Source: Candidatus Gastranaerophilales bacterium | GTDB taxonomy: Bacteria > Cyanobacteriota > Vampirovibrionia > Gastranaerophilales > Gastranaerophilaceae | DNA: 64,000 nt | NCBI GenBank assembly: GCA_944325155.1 | Contig: CALUYY010000003.1 | Coordinates: forward strand, 1-64,000 | Direction: 5' to 3' | Part shown: one piece after another, positions 17,128-25,383 of the stretch | Layout: the number at the start of each line of letters is the position of its first letter | How positions within the stretch are numbered: position 1 is the first letter of the stretch | Made by a program: the position numbers and the translations under genes | Notes under the pieces: model-generated | Seen by the model: the letters and a program-made list of their open reading frames with translations, nothing else | Databases searched by the model: none | Told to the model about the DNA's origin: nothing

Positions 17128-18246
17128 TTAAATTCCTGCGATATAATAAAGTCCGTTTTTTTGAACAATCAACCCGTTTAATTCCATCTGAGTTAATTTT
17201 ATCATAAGCTCATTTATACCAACATCAAACTTTTGTTGCAACCCCTCAATTGAAATTTCCCCGCACGATATTATTTCATAAATTTCTTTTTCGATTGCCG
17301 TTAACTTAATTTCTTCTTTTTTATAAGATTGAATATCCCAGTTTAAAATATTTAAAATATCTTTGGTATTTGTAACAACGCCCGCACCGTTTTTAATTAA
17401 GTGATAAATCCCTTCGCAATTCGGGTTTGTAATTAACCCGGGGATACACATCAATTCTCTTCCCTGTTCAAGCGCAAATCTTGCACTTATCATAGCGCCC
17501 GATTTCATTCTTGCTTCGGCAATTAAAACTCCTTTTGATAATCCCGTTACAATTCTGTTTCTTTGGGGAAAATTAACGGGAACGGGTCTTAATTCAAAAG
17601 GATATTCGCTTAATATAAGCCCCTTGTTTTCAATTTCTTCATATAAGCTTTTATTTTGCGAAGGATATATAAATTTAAACCCCGAACCTATAACGGCTAT
17701 TGTTTTTAAATCGTTTTTCAGAGCGCTTATATGGGATATGGTGTCAATCCCTGAAGCTAAACCCGATACGATTACAACATCCGTATTTTTAAACCCTGAA
17801 ATTATATGACAAACGTTTTGCCTTGCGCTCTCGGTTGCGTTTCTTGAACCGACACAGGCAAGAGTTCTGTCAAAATTTATATCTTCAAAACTTCCCCTGT
17901 AATATAAAAGCAAGGGGTAATCTTCCGTTGTTTTTAAAATATCCGGATATAATTCATTATCGTAAGTTATATATTTTATTCCGGATGAAATTATATCGTT
18001 ATAAATTTTATCAATATCAATTTTATCTATCTCGGATAAAAATTTTTTGGGAACGGAAACATTATCGTAAATTTCCCTGAATTCTTTAATATCGTCGGAA
18101 TTTGCGCTAAAAACTCTTTTTATATCGTAATTAAAAAATTCAAAAATCTTTGTTTTAAAAAAGGGCTGATTAATAAACAAATTATTAAGCGCTATATAAT
18201 ATTTATCTTTTTCTTTCGTATCATCCAAATCTAATTTACCCTGCAT
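17128..18246 (-). CDS. dprA: DNA-processing protein DprA
   Basis: Loads RecA on incoming single-stranded DNA during natural transformation. The 372-residue protein has an extended N-terminal helical region. The Rossmann-like core carries CVGSRNATESAR (about 130), SGLASGIDTISH (about 160) and the signature EARMKSGAMISARFALEQGRE near 240, ending in CIPG. A winged-helix-like tail (about 305-372) is present, as in many DprA proteins. It overlaps the TPR gene by 11 bases and precedes topA, the common dprA-topA order. Together with the pilus genes it suggests competence. Confidence 0.93.
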   Translation of the reverse strand: MQGKLDLDDTKEKDKYYIALNNLFINQPFFKTKIFEFFNYDIKRVFSANSDDIKEFREIYDNVSVPKKFLSEIDKIDIDKIYNDIISSGIKYITYDNELYPDILKTTEDYPLLLYYRGSFEDINFDRTLACVGSRNATESARQNVCHIISGFKNTDVVIVSGLASGIDTISHISALKNDLKTIAVIGSGFKFIYPSQNKSLYEEIENKGLILSEYPFELRPVPVNFPQRNRIVTGLSKGVLIAEARMKSGAMISARFALEQGRELMCIPGLITNPNCEGIYHLIKNGAGVVTNTKDILNILNWDIQSYKKEEIKLTAIEKEIYEIISCGEISIEGLQQKFDVGINELMIKLTQMELNGLIVQKNGLYYIAGI

Positions 18247-19159
18247 TTTTTAATTCGCCTAAAACCGCATTATAGTCAAACGTTAAACTTTCTTTGTTTG
18301 CAATTGCATTTTCAAGATTATCTTTATATTTTAATAAATTGTTATCATGTTTTGCAATAACGGCTTCAAGGTAATACCTGTCGCCGTTTTGAATTGATTG
18401 AGCCTCCATCTCGTCAAGCGTGTCTTTTGCGCCGTTATAGTCGTTTGTTTTTATATAAAGCTGACACAATAATTTATAGGCTTCCGAATCTTTTTTATTT
18501 TTTTCTAACGTCATATTAAGCATAATAATTGCGTTTTTATAATCTTCTTTTTCATAAAAAATCTGCGCCAGATTAAAATATGCCCAGGAATAATCAGGCG
18601 ATAAATCAATAACTTTTCTGTATTCTTTTATCGCTTCATCCGTATTTTTTATTTTGTGATACATATTTGCAAGGTGAAAATGCGCAAAATAATCGCTGTC
18701 GTTTAATGAAATTGCTTTTTTAAAACATTTTATCGCATTTTCCGTTTCGTTTTTTTTAGAATATATACACCCGAGGCAAAAAAACGAATTTGAATCGTTA
18801 TTCTCCAAACAAATTACCTTTTTAAACTCTTTTATCGCTTCATCATTTTTATTCAGGGCTTCATAGCATAATGCAAGATTATATATAAAATCCCCTTCAT
18901 CGGGTTTTAATTGCGCCGCCTTTTTATAAGCAATAAGCGCAAATTCAAACTCTTTTAATTTTTCCCAGCATATTCCTATATTAAAATATAAATTGGCATC
19001 TTCGGGAAATATCTTTGATAAATAATTAAGATGTTTAATTGCAGCCTCGTTAAAACCCATATCGGAACAAAGCATTGCATACTCACGCCTTGCCTGAAAA
19101 TTTGTAGGGTCATTTTCAATGTTTTTCTTTAACTGCTCAAACCGTGTTAAATCACTCAT
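18236..19159 (-). CDS. TPR-repeat protein
   Basis: The 307-residue protein consists of about seven tetratricopeptide repeats (about 10-265). Typical cores are NLALCYEALNKNDEAIKEFKK and AYFNLAQIFYEKEDYKNAI, each followed by a Pro- or Asp-containing turn. There is no signal peptide, so it should act in the cytoplasm as a protein-protein adaptor. Its start overlaps the preceding gene by eight bases and its end overlaps dprA by 11 bases. The partner is unknown. Confidence 0.85.
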   Translation of the reverse strand: MSDLTRFEQLKKNIENDPTNFQARREYAMLCSDMGFNEAAIKHLNYLSKIFPEDANLYFNIGICWEKLKEFEFALIAYKKAAQLKPDEGDFIYNLALCYEALNKNDEAIKEFKKVICLENNDSNSFFCLGCIYSKKNETENAIKCFKKAISLNDSDYFAHFHLANMYHKIKNTDEAIKEYRKVIDLSPDYSWAYFNLAQIFYEKEDYKNAIIMLNMTLEKNKKDSEAYKLLCQLYIKTNDYNGAKDTLDEMEAQSIQNGDRYYLEAVIAKHDNNLLKYKDNLENAIANKESLTFDYNAVLGELKNAG

Positions 19160-19610
19160 CTTTTTGCTGTTGTTCTTGTTCGTTTAATTTATCAAGGTCT
19201 AAAACAGTGGTTTCGCCCGATAAATCAATAATGTTAATTTGGCTGTCCGTTTCATCGTCTTCATTGTCTTTATCCATAACAATGTTTTCAATTACAATTT
19301 GCGCCATATCAAGAGCAACTTTTTGTCTTGTTTCGGGGGAGCATTTTTCTAACATCTGTATTGCGGTTCTTACCGTCTTTTCAAGGTCATACCAGCGGTT
19401 AACACCCCTTTGTATAACACCGTCTTCAACCGCACTCATAATATCTTCAACATTTTTAAACTCATGGGATTTAATGTTATGTTCAATTATAACTTTAATT
19501 AAATTAAGAGCAACTTGTATCTGGCTTGCATCATCCGAATTTGCAAGCGTTCGCATAGACATGGATAATACAGGATCTTTATCATACCATCTTGAATAAT
19601 ACTCTTTCAT
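19152..19610 (-). CDS. Conserved-looking unknown protein, acidic tail
   Basis: Family not recognised. The 152-residue product is mainly helical over residues 1-110, with motifs such as WYDKDPVLS, VIIEHNIKSHEF and RWYDLEKTVRTAIQML. The tail after residue 118 is Asp/Glu/Gln-rich. There are no cysteines, membrane spans or signal peptide. AAAGGATCAAC precedes ATG 19610. It begins 20 bases after fixX and overlaps the TPR gene, so the two probably act or are expressed together. Confidence 0.65.
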   Translation of the reverse strand: MKEYYSRWYDKDPVLSMSMRTLANSDDASQIQVALNLIKVIIEHNIKSHEFKNVEDIMSAVEDGVIQRGVNRWYDLEKTVRTAIQMLEKCSPETRQKVALDMAQIVIENIVMDKDNEDDETDSQINIIDLSGETTVLDLDKLNEQEQQQKDE

Positions 19611-19630
19611 TGTTGATCCTTTTTACCTCC

Positions 19631-19924
19631 CTATCCGAATCGATACTCTACACCGGATGAATCTTTGGGATATTCCCATTCTATCGCATTGTACGGACAG
19701 CATATTCTGCATGTGCCGCATTCCAAACAATTTTCAAACTCAACGTCCAATGTATCGTTTTCATATTTATAAACGTTAGCGGGGCAAAAATACAGGCAGT
19801 TTTTATTTTCGCATTTTTTGCACAGTTCAACGTTTAGCTTAAGATGCCTATTATTATTGCAAATAAACCTTAAAGTGGCAAGTCTTTCATCAATTTCAGG
19901 GTTTAGATTATCCATATCAGCCAT
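19631..19924 (-). CDS. fixX: FixX-type ferredoxin-like protein
   Basis: Small iron-sulfur partner of FixC, which passes electrons from an electron-transfer-flavoprotein route to quinone or other acceptors. The 97-residue form has eight or more cysteines. CKKCENKNC and YFCPANVY make the first cluster region and CLECGTCRICCP followed by AIEWEYP is the FixX signature. The frame reaches 19954, but ATG 19924 lies six bases after the fixC stop. The nearest good ribosome site (GGAGG in the end of fixC) is 16 bases away, so coupling to fixC is likely. Confidence 0.88.
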   Translation of the reverse strand: MADMDNLNPEIDERLATLRFICNNNRHLKLNVELCKKCENKNCLYFCPANVYKYENDTLDVEFENCLECGTCRICCPYNAIEWEYPKDSSGVEYRFG

Positions 19925-19929
19925 TTTAT

Positions 19930-21237
19930 CTATATTACAGCCTCCAGTATACATTTAACAAAACTTATTACATCCGCCGTTAAGTCTTTTAATTTTCTTT
20001 CTTTTATGAAAGAAAACAGGAAATTTCTGTACTTATCTTTTTTGGGTATGTTATCGGGTGTTGTAAATATATTAAAAAATTCAATGATTTTTTTAGGATA
20101 ATAAGAAAATACGGATTCCCTTCTTTTAAACAGCGTTTCAATAACGCTTTTATAAGTTTTTAAATCCCTGATTACAAAACTTTTATATAATTCTTTTTTA
20201 TAATTTTTTAAAACCTTTTCGCTGAAATCATTTTTATTCAGTGCAATAACCGCAGTCTTTCCCGCCAGAATACCGCTTTTTATTGCAAGGTTTGTTCCTT
20301 CAAAATGAATTGAATCCACAAGATTTGCACAGTCGCCGACAAGCATACAGCCGTTATGATATAATTTGGGGATTTTTTTATATCCGCCCTCGGGAATTGA
20401 ATGCGCCCCGTATTCAAGAAGTTCTCCGCCTTCGATTAAAGGTTTTATAAATTCGTTGTTTTTTAATCTGTCAAGATATTCATACGGGGTTATTTTATTG
20501 TTCTTTAAATTTTCCATACTAACCCCGACGCCGATTGAAACGTTGTTTTTAAAAGTGTATAAAAACCCCATCGCTAAAGGCACATCTTCATTTTCTTTAT
20601 TCAATCCGCCGAAAAATTCATACATTGCACCTTCATTATCTTTTAAATTAAATCTTTTATTAATTTCATCGCTTTGTAATTTTATAACCTCTCTGACGCC
20701 TAAAATCGCATCCTTTGGTTCGGTCGCTTCTTTTAAACCCGCTTTATTCAAAAGAAGCGAATTAAACCCCTCCGCAACAATTACAATCGGAGCATAAATT
20801 TCTTCATATTCCGTTTTAACCCCGATTATTTTTTTATCCTTAATTATTAAATCAACAACCAAAGTGTCAATTGCAAAACAAACGCCTTCTTTTTTTGCTT
20901 CATCGGCAAGCCGGGAATCAAAATTTCTTCTGTATATACTTATCGTATTTTCATCATTTTTTTTATATGAAACCGATAACGACTCATCTTTATTAAAAAT
21001 TACATAGTTATGTTTTTTAATTATCCTCTCATAAGGAAAATTTTTATAAGTATCGGGGAACAGTTCTTTGATTGATTCAAGATAAACTGCCCCCCCGAAC
21101 AAATTTTTAACCCCGATGTGAGAAGATTTTTCAATCACAACAGGATTATACCCTCCTCTTTTAATCGTAAGTGCGCAGGCAATACCTGAAGGACCCGCAC
21201 CTACGATTATTGCATCAATTTTTTTATCATTCTCCAT
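19930..21237 (-). CDS. fixC: FixC-type electron transfer flavoprotein:quinone oxidoreductase
   Basis: FAD-dependent dehydrogenase of the ETF-QO/FixC family, which receives electrons from FixAB-type flavoproteins. The 435-residue form beginning MENDKKIDAII has the dinucleotide loop VGAGPSGIACAL (about 11-22). GGYKKIPKLYHNGCMLVGDCANLVD is split across about 285-310, and FEGTNLAIKSGILAG follows. The longer frame to 21273 contains the promoter itself, so I chose ATG 21237. No ribosome site is present and the promoter -10 box ends seven bases upstream, implying a leaderless message. fixA and fixB are not in this window. Confidence 0.88.
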   Translation of the reverse strand: MENDKKIDAIIVGAGPSGIACALTIKRGGYNPVVIEKSSHIGVKNLFGGAVYLESIKELFPDTYKNFPYERIIKKHNYVIFNKDESLSVSYKKNDENTISIYRRNFDSRLADEAKKEGVCFAIDTLVVDLIIKDKKIIGVKTEYEEIYAPIVIVAEGFNSLLLNKAGLKEATEPKDAILGVREVIKLQSDEINKRFNLKDNEGAMYEFFGGLNKENEDVPLAMGFLYTFKNNVSIGVGVSMENLKNNKITPYEYLDRLKNNEFIKPLIEGGELLEYGAHSIPEGGYKKIPKLYHNGCMLVGDCANLVDSIHFEGTNLAIKSGILAGKTAVIALNKNDFSEKVLKNYKKELYKSFVIRDLKTYKSVIETLFKRRESVFSYYPKKIIEFFNIFTTPDNIPKKDKYRNFLFSFIKERKLKDLTADVISFVKCILEAVI

Positions 21238-21243
21238 AATTAA

Positions 21244-21273
21244 ATTATACAATGGTGCTTTTACAATTAACAA
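21244..21273 (-). promoter_or_regulatory. fixCX promoter, probably leaderless
   Basis: On the minus strand, TTGTTA (21268-21273), an 18-base spacer and a perfect TATAAT (21244-21249). ATG 21237 begins seven bases after the -10 box, where transcription itself should start. Confidence 0.7.
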
Positions 21274-21284
21274 ATTTGTTAATT
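21265..21284. promoter_or_regulatory. Perfect 20-bp palindrome over the fixC -35 box
   Basis: AATTAACAAATTTGTTAATT is a perfect palindrome that covers the whole -35 box of the fixCX promoter and the stop codon of the upstream gene. It has no following T run, so it is more likely a regulator site than a terminator. Confidence 0.6.
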
Positions 21285-21620
21285 TTTATCGGGAATTTTA
21301 AATATAATTCCGCCCAAAAATGCCAGTAACAGCGACCCTAAAAGTGCGGGCAGAAATCCTTCAATTGTAACTCCCGGCGCAAAATATCCCGCAAGCATAA
21401 ATAAAAGCGCATTTATAACAAGCCCTAAAATCCCCAGTGTCAAAATATTAACGGGAAGCGTTATAATCATTAAAAACGGCTTTATGGAAGCATTTATAAG
21501 CCCCATTATAAAAGAAACCAAAAGCGCGCTTTGAAAATTTTCAACACTGATCCCCGGGATTATCCACGCAGCAAGCATTACACAAAGTGCAAACAAAATC
21601 CATCTTAAAATTAAAATCAT
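21279..21620 (-). CDS. Small four-helix membrane protein, YvlD/phage-holin-like family
   Basis: Inner-membrane protein of 113 residues with four hydrophobic helices. Family-like motifs are LRWILFALCVMLAAWIIPGI at the N-terminus, INASIKPFL near residue 53 and NILTLGILGLVINALLF near 70. The resemblance is to the PF04020 group, sometimes called phage holin family IV; there is no phage context here. The longer frame to 21653 is rejected because AAGGAGAAAAAT directly precedes ATG 21620. Function unknown. Confidence 0.8.
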   Translation of the reverse strand: MILILRWILFALCVMLAAWIIPGISVENFQSALLVSFIMGLINASIKPFLMIITLPVNILTLGILGLVINALLFMLAGYFAPGVTIEGFLPALLGSLLLAFLGGIIFKIPDKN

Positions 21621-21681
21621 ATTTTTCTCCTTTTTTATTGATTTTAATTTCAATTTAAAATTTTTAAATTAACTTACGGGA

Positions 21682-21957
21682 TTATATGCCTGATTTAATT
21701 TTTGAATTATTTTTTATATATTCAATAAGCGCTAAAGATAATTGATCGGGGCAGCTTGTCTGTTTTGAACCGCATTTAATGCCGTTTAATTTTAAAATAA
21801 CATCATTTATGTTCATTCCTCTTACAAGAGATGAAATTCCTTTTAAATTACCGTTGCAGCCGCCATGGAAATAAACATCTTTTATAATATTATCTTCAAG
21901 CTGAATTTCAATATACTCTGAACATGTTCCTTTTGTTTTATATCTTATAATATCCAT
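21682..21957 (-). CDS. TSCPD domain protein
   Basis: A 91-residue stand-alone TSCPD domain, named from the motif TSCPDQLSLAL near residue 67. CGSKQTSCPD and HGGCNGNLKGISSLVRG (about 31-47) are characteristic. In larger proteins this domain occurs at the C-terminus of adenosylcobalamin-dependent ribonucleotide reductases. The short stand-alone family has no proven role. It starts six bases after the PilC gene, so it is probably a passenger in the pilus operon. Confidence 0.85.
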   Translation of the reverse strand: MDIIRYKTKGTCSEYIEIQLEDNIIKDVYFHGGCNGNLKGISSLVRGMNINDVILKLNGIKCGSKQTSCPDQLSLALIEYIKNNSKIKSGI

Positions 21958-21963
21958 ATTTTC

Positions 21964-23184
21964 CTACATCTGGTTGTATGCGCCGAACAGAGGCATATAT
22001 AAAGCAAGTGCCAAAAACAGTACGATAGCGCCGATTACAATCAACATAAAAGGTTCAACCAATTTTGTAAATGTATCTATAATATCGTCAAGCTTTTTAT
22101 CGATATAAACCGTACAATTATATAACATCTCCCCTAAACGTCCCGATTGTTCGCCGGTTGCCACCATAAATAACATCATATTGGGTATCTGACCGGTAGA
22201 TTTCAGCGCCGCAGAGAGGTTTGTACCCTGTTGAACCCTTATTGCGGCAGCCGATATTGCTTCTCTTAAAACTGCGTTATCAAGCGTTAAATTTGCAAGA
22301 TATAAACAGTTAACAACGGGAATACCTGCATCGTATGCAACCTGCAGAACGGCAAGAAAGTTTGAATAATTTGAAAATCTCATCAAGCCGTTTAAAAGAG
22401 GAATCCTTAAAACAATTCTGTCTACTATTTTCTTTGTAACTTCATTCTTAAATATAAAGATAATGGAACCTATAATAACAAAAATTGAAATTATAATAAC
22501 CCACCAGAATTCCTGTATAAAGTGTCCTGCGTCAATACAAAATCTTGTAACGGCGGGAAGTTTACCCCCCAAACTGTCAAACATGGATTCAAAAGCGGGG
22601 AATACAAACGCAAGCATAATTAAAACAACAACGCATGCAAGCAAAATAACAAACACGGGATATACAAGAGCACCTATAACTCTTCCTTTAATTGATGCTT
22701 GTTTTTTTAACAATTCAAGCATACGTCCCAATGTTACATCCAATTCACCGGCGTCTTCCCCTGCTCTTGTAAGCCCCGAATACACCCTTCCGAATGCTTT
22801 TCTGTTTCTCTCCAAAGTTTCAGCCAGAGTTGAACCGTTTACGATTTGTTGTTTTAAAACATGACAAACTTTTTTAACATTGTTTGTCTCGGCGTTTTCT
22901 TCCATAAACGCCAATGTCTCGATAATGGGAATACCCGTTTGGGTTAAAATTTGAAGAGTGGACGTAAAATCTATTTTATCTTTCAAAGGCAATGCCGGAA
23001 GCTCGTTTTTCTTTGCTCTGGCGCGCTTTTCTCTTTCGGCAAAATTTGTATCTTCGGTAATTTTAACAGGATTTAAGCCCATTTTTCTTATAAGCATTCT
23101 TGCCGTTTTGACGTCAATGGCTTCAATGTTGCCTTTAACCGTATTTTTATTATTTTTCATTGCAATATAGTTAAAGTTGGGCAT
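21964..23184 (-). CDS. pilC: Type IV pilus / type II secretion platform protein PilC/GspF
   Basis: Inner-membrane platform protein that couples the PilB motor to pilin assembly. The 406-residue protein has two repeated cytoplasmic GspF domains (about 68-190 and 275-395). Three long hydrophobic segments lie near 165-195, 218-240 and 375-400. Diagnostic sequences are SRAGEDAGELDVTLGRML-like (RAGEDAGELD near 135), ATGEQSGRLGEML near 335 and GVYTPLFG-like YMPLFGAYNQM at the end. Its ATG overlaps the pilB stop by one base (TAATG). Confidence 0.93.
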   Translation of the reverse strand: MPNFNYIAMKNNKNTVKGNIEAIDVKTARMLIRKMGLNPVKITEDTNFAEREKRARAKKNELPALPLKDKIDFTSTLQILTQTGIPIIETLAFMEENAETNNVKKVCHVLKQQIVNGSTLAETLERNRKAFGRVYSGLTRAGEDAGELDVTLGRMLELLKKQASIKGRVIGALVYPVFVILLACVVVLIMLAFVFPAFESMFDSLGGKLPAVTRFCIDAGHFIQEFWWVIIISIFVIIGSIIFIFKNEVTKKIVDRIVLRIPLLNGLMRFSNYSNFLAVLQVAYDAGIPVVNCLYLANLTLDNAVLREAISAAAIRVQQGTNLSAALKSTGQIPNMMLFMVATGEQSGRLGEMLYNCTVYIDKKLDDIIDTFTKLVEPFMLIVIGAIVLFLALALYMPLFGAYNQM

Positions 23185-25355
23185 TATTCACCTACCAATC
23201 CTAAGATTCTGACAAATTCATCAATTGTGGTTTCGCCTTCCACGATATGCTTGATACAAGATTCAACAAGCGTTCTCATACCTGCTTTAACGGCATGTTC
23301 TTCAATTTCAATATCATGCGCATGCTGCGCTATAAGTTTTTTAATTTCTTTTGTTACAACAAGAATCTCTAATACGGCAAGCCTTCCCTTATAACCCGTG
23401 CCGCCGCATGCGGGACAGCCGACGGCTTTATATATTGTGGTTTCCTGCATTTTTTTAATACGCTCGGGGTCGGTTAAAATTTTTCTTGCCTCTTCTTCCG
23501 AAGGCTTATATGCTTCTTTGCATTCGGGACAAAGCCTTTTAACAAGCCTTTGGGCCAAAACGCCGTTTAGGGTTGAAGATATAAGATAATCTTTTGCGCC
23601 CATCTCAATAAGCCTTGTAACGGTGGCGGCAGCCGAGTTGGTGTGGATTGTGGACAATACAAAGTGCCCCGTGAGTGAAGCTGAAATTGCAACTTCAAGT
23701 GTTTCATAATCACGGATTTCACCAACCAGTATAACATCGGGGTCCTGCCTCAAAATCGCCCTCATACAATTTGCAAAAGTAATTCCCGCTTTCGGGTTAA
23801 CGGCAGACTGGTTAACCCCGTCCAGCCTGATTTCAACAGGGTCTTCAATGGTTGTAATGTTGGTATCGGGGGAATTCATTGTTTTTAAAAGGGCATACAA
23901 AGTCGTTGTTTTGCCTGACCCTGTAGGTCCGGAGGTTAAAACAATGCCGTTTGGAGCAGAGATTAAATATTTTATTTTTTCAATATCATCGGGAAACGCC
24001 CCGACAATTTTAATATCTTTTGTGTAGCTTGCTTCCGCCCTCATTGAAGGAGCAAGAATTCTTATAACGATTTTTTCCTTTCCGTTAACGGGAAGCGTAT
24101 TTATACGAAAGTCATAAGACTGCTGGTTATATTTAATCGTAAAGTTACCGTCCTGAGGACGTCTGTGTTCGGCAATATTCATTTTTGCAAGAACTTTAAA
24201 CCTTGATACTATTGAACTTTCCAAATGCGCCGGAATTTTAACAACCTCAACAAGGGTGCCGTCAATACGGTATCTTGTAATATACCCGTCCAGCCTCGGT
24301 TCAATATGAATATCGGATGCCCTTGAATCAATGGCCTGGGTTACAATCATATTTGCGTATTTAGCGGCGTCCGATGAAATATCATCTATATCGTTTTGAA
24401 CTTTTTGCCACAGCGTTTGTTCCGCCGCACCCTGCGCATCGCCCGATGCCGCAAATTCTTCGGTCAGAGCTTCAAGAGCGGTTTTTTCTTTTTTATACGG
24501 AGTTTGCGATTTCTTTTGTTCTTTTGATTCTTCTTCTTTGTTGCCGTAATATTGCTCGACATATCTTTCATATTCTAAAGACGTAACCATTAAAACCGCA
24601 GGCTTTAGCCCTGTCATTCCTATTATCTGGTTTATGGTATCCGTATCTTTAGGGTTAACCATGCCGACGGTAAGAGTTTTTGAGTTATATGAAAGAGGAA
24701 TAACCTTATGTTCTTTAACAAAATCATCGGACAAACACGCAATTGAATCCGGCAGCGATGCCAGCTGATCTTCGGATGCAACATTTACCTGCATTTGTGC
24801 CGCAAGCGCATCTTTTAGCTGCTTAATTGTTACAAGGCCCATTTTAACAAGAGTAGAACCCAAGGGAAGACCGGTTTTTTTGGATTCTAAAAGCGCCTTA
24901 TCAACCTGTTCCTGGGTTATCAGTTTTTCTTCTACAAGAATTTGCCCTATCTTTTTGGTTTCGGGAGATTTTACTTTTGAAATATCACCCATAACTTTTG
25001 CAGGGGGACTATCCGGATTATCGATAATTTGAATATCCTGTGTTTGTATATTGGAAGCAGAACTTAAAGGTTCTTTTGGCTGCTTGGGTTCGGTTTTTTT
25101 TAAAATATTTTCTAAAAGCAGGGTAAAATTGGAAGATGATATTGAAATAAATTCAACCGAATTTATTTTTTCTTTTTGTTTTACAAAGTCAGATACCGAA
25201 GGCTTATTTCCGTCTTGAGATATAACAACATAGATAGAGCTGTTTTGAATAACAACGGGAACAAAATGCAGTTCCTCAAATTTATTATGTTCAAATCGCT
25301 TTACCAGTTCAAAGTCAATTTTATGTAGTAATTTTGATAAGTATTCATTATTCAT
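23184..25355 (-). CDS. pilB: Type IV pilus assembly ATPase PilB/GspE
   Basis: Hexameric cytoplasmic ATPase that drives pilus extension. The 723-residue protein has an unusual 120-residue N-terminal extension, then an MshEN-type domain (about 135-270, starting KIGQILVEEKLI). The motor domain includes Walker A GPTGSGKTT (476-484), the Asp box near 505 and Walker B DVILVGEIRD near 545. A zinc motif with CPECKEAY and CPACGGTGYKG lies near 630-670. It follows the secretin after 28 bases and overlaps pilC by one base. Confidence 0.95.
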   Translation of the reverse strand: MNNEYLSKLLHKIDFELVKRFEHNKFEELHFVPVVIQNSSIYVVISQDGNKPSVSDFVKQKEKINSVEFISISSSNFTLLLENILKKTEPKQPKEPLSSASNIQTQDIQIIDNPDSPPAKVMGDISKVKSPETKKIGQILVEEKLITQEQVDKALLESKKTGLPLGSTLVKMGLVTIKQLKDALAAQMQVNVASEDQLASLPDSIACLSDDFVKEHKVIPLSYNSKTLTVGMVNPKDTDTINQIIGMTGLKPAVLMVTSLEYERYVEQYYGNKEEESKEQKKSQTPYKKEKTALEALTEEFAASGDAQGAAEQTLWQKVQNDIDDISSDAAKYANMIVTQAIDSRASDIHIEPRLDGYITRYRIDGTLVEVVKIPAHLESSIVSRFKVLAKMNIAEHRRPQDGNFTIKYNQQSYDFRINTLPVNGKEKIVIRILAPSMRAEASYTKDIKIVGAFPDDIEKIKYLISAPNGIVLTSGPTGSGKTTTLYALLKTMNSPDTNITTIEDPVEIRLDGVNQSAVNPKAGITFANCMRAILRQDPDVILVGEIRDYETLEVAISASLTGHFVLSTIHTNSAAATVTRLIEMGAKDYLISSTLNGVLAQRLVKRLCPECKEAYKPSEEEARKILTDPERIKKMQETTIYKAVGCPACGGTGYKGRLAVLEILVVTKEIKKLIAQHAHDIEIEEHAVKAGMRTLVESCIKHIVEGETTIDEFVRILGLVGE

Positions 25356-25383
25356 TTTTTGTTATATCACTGCAAACGAAGAA

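Noticed and set aside
21279-21620. Prophage holin
   Set aside because: The family name is misleading; there are no phage genes around and the protein resembles chromosomal YvlD-type membrane proteins.
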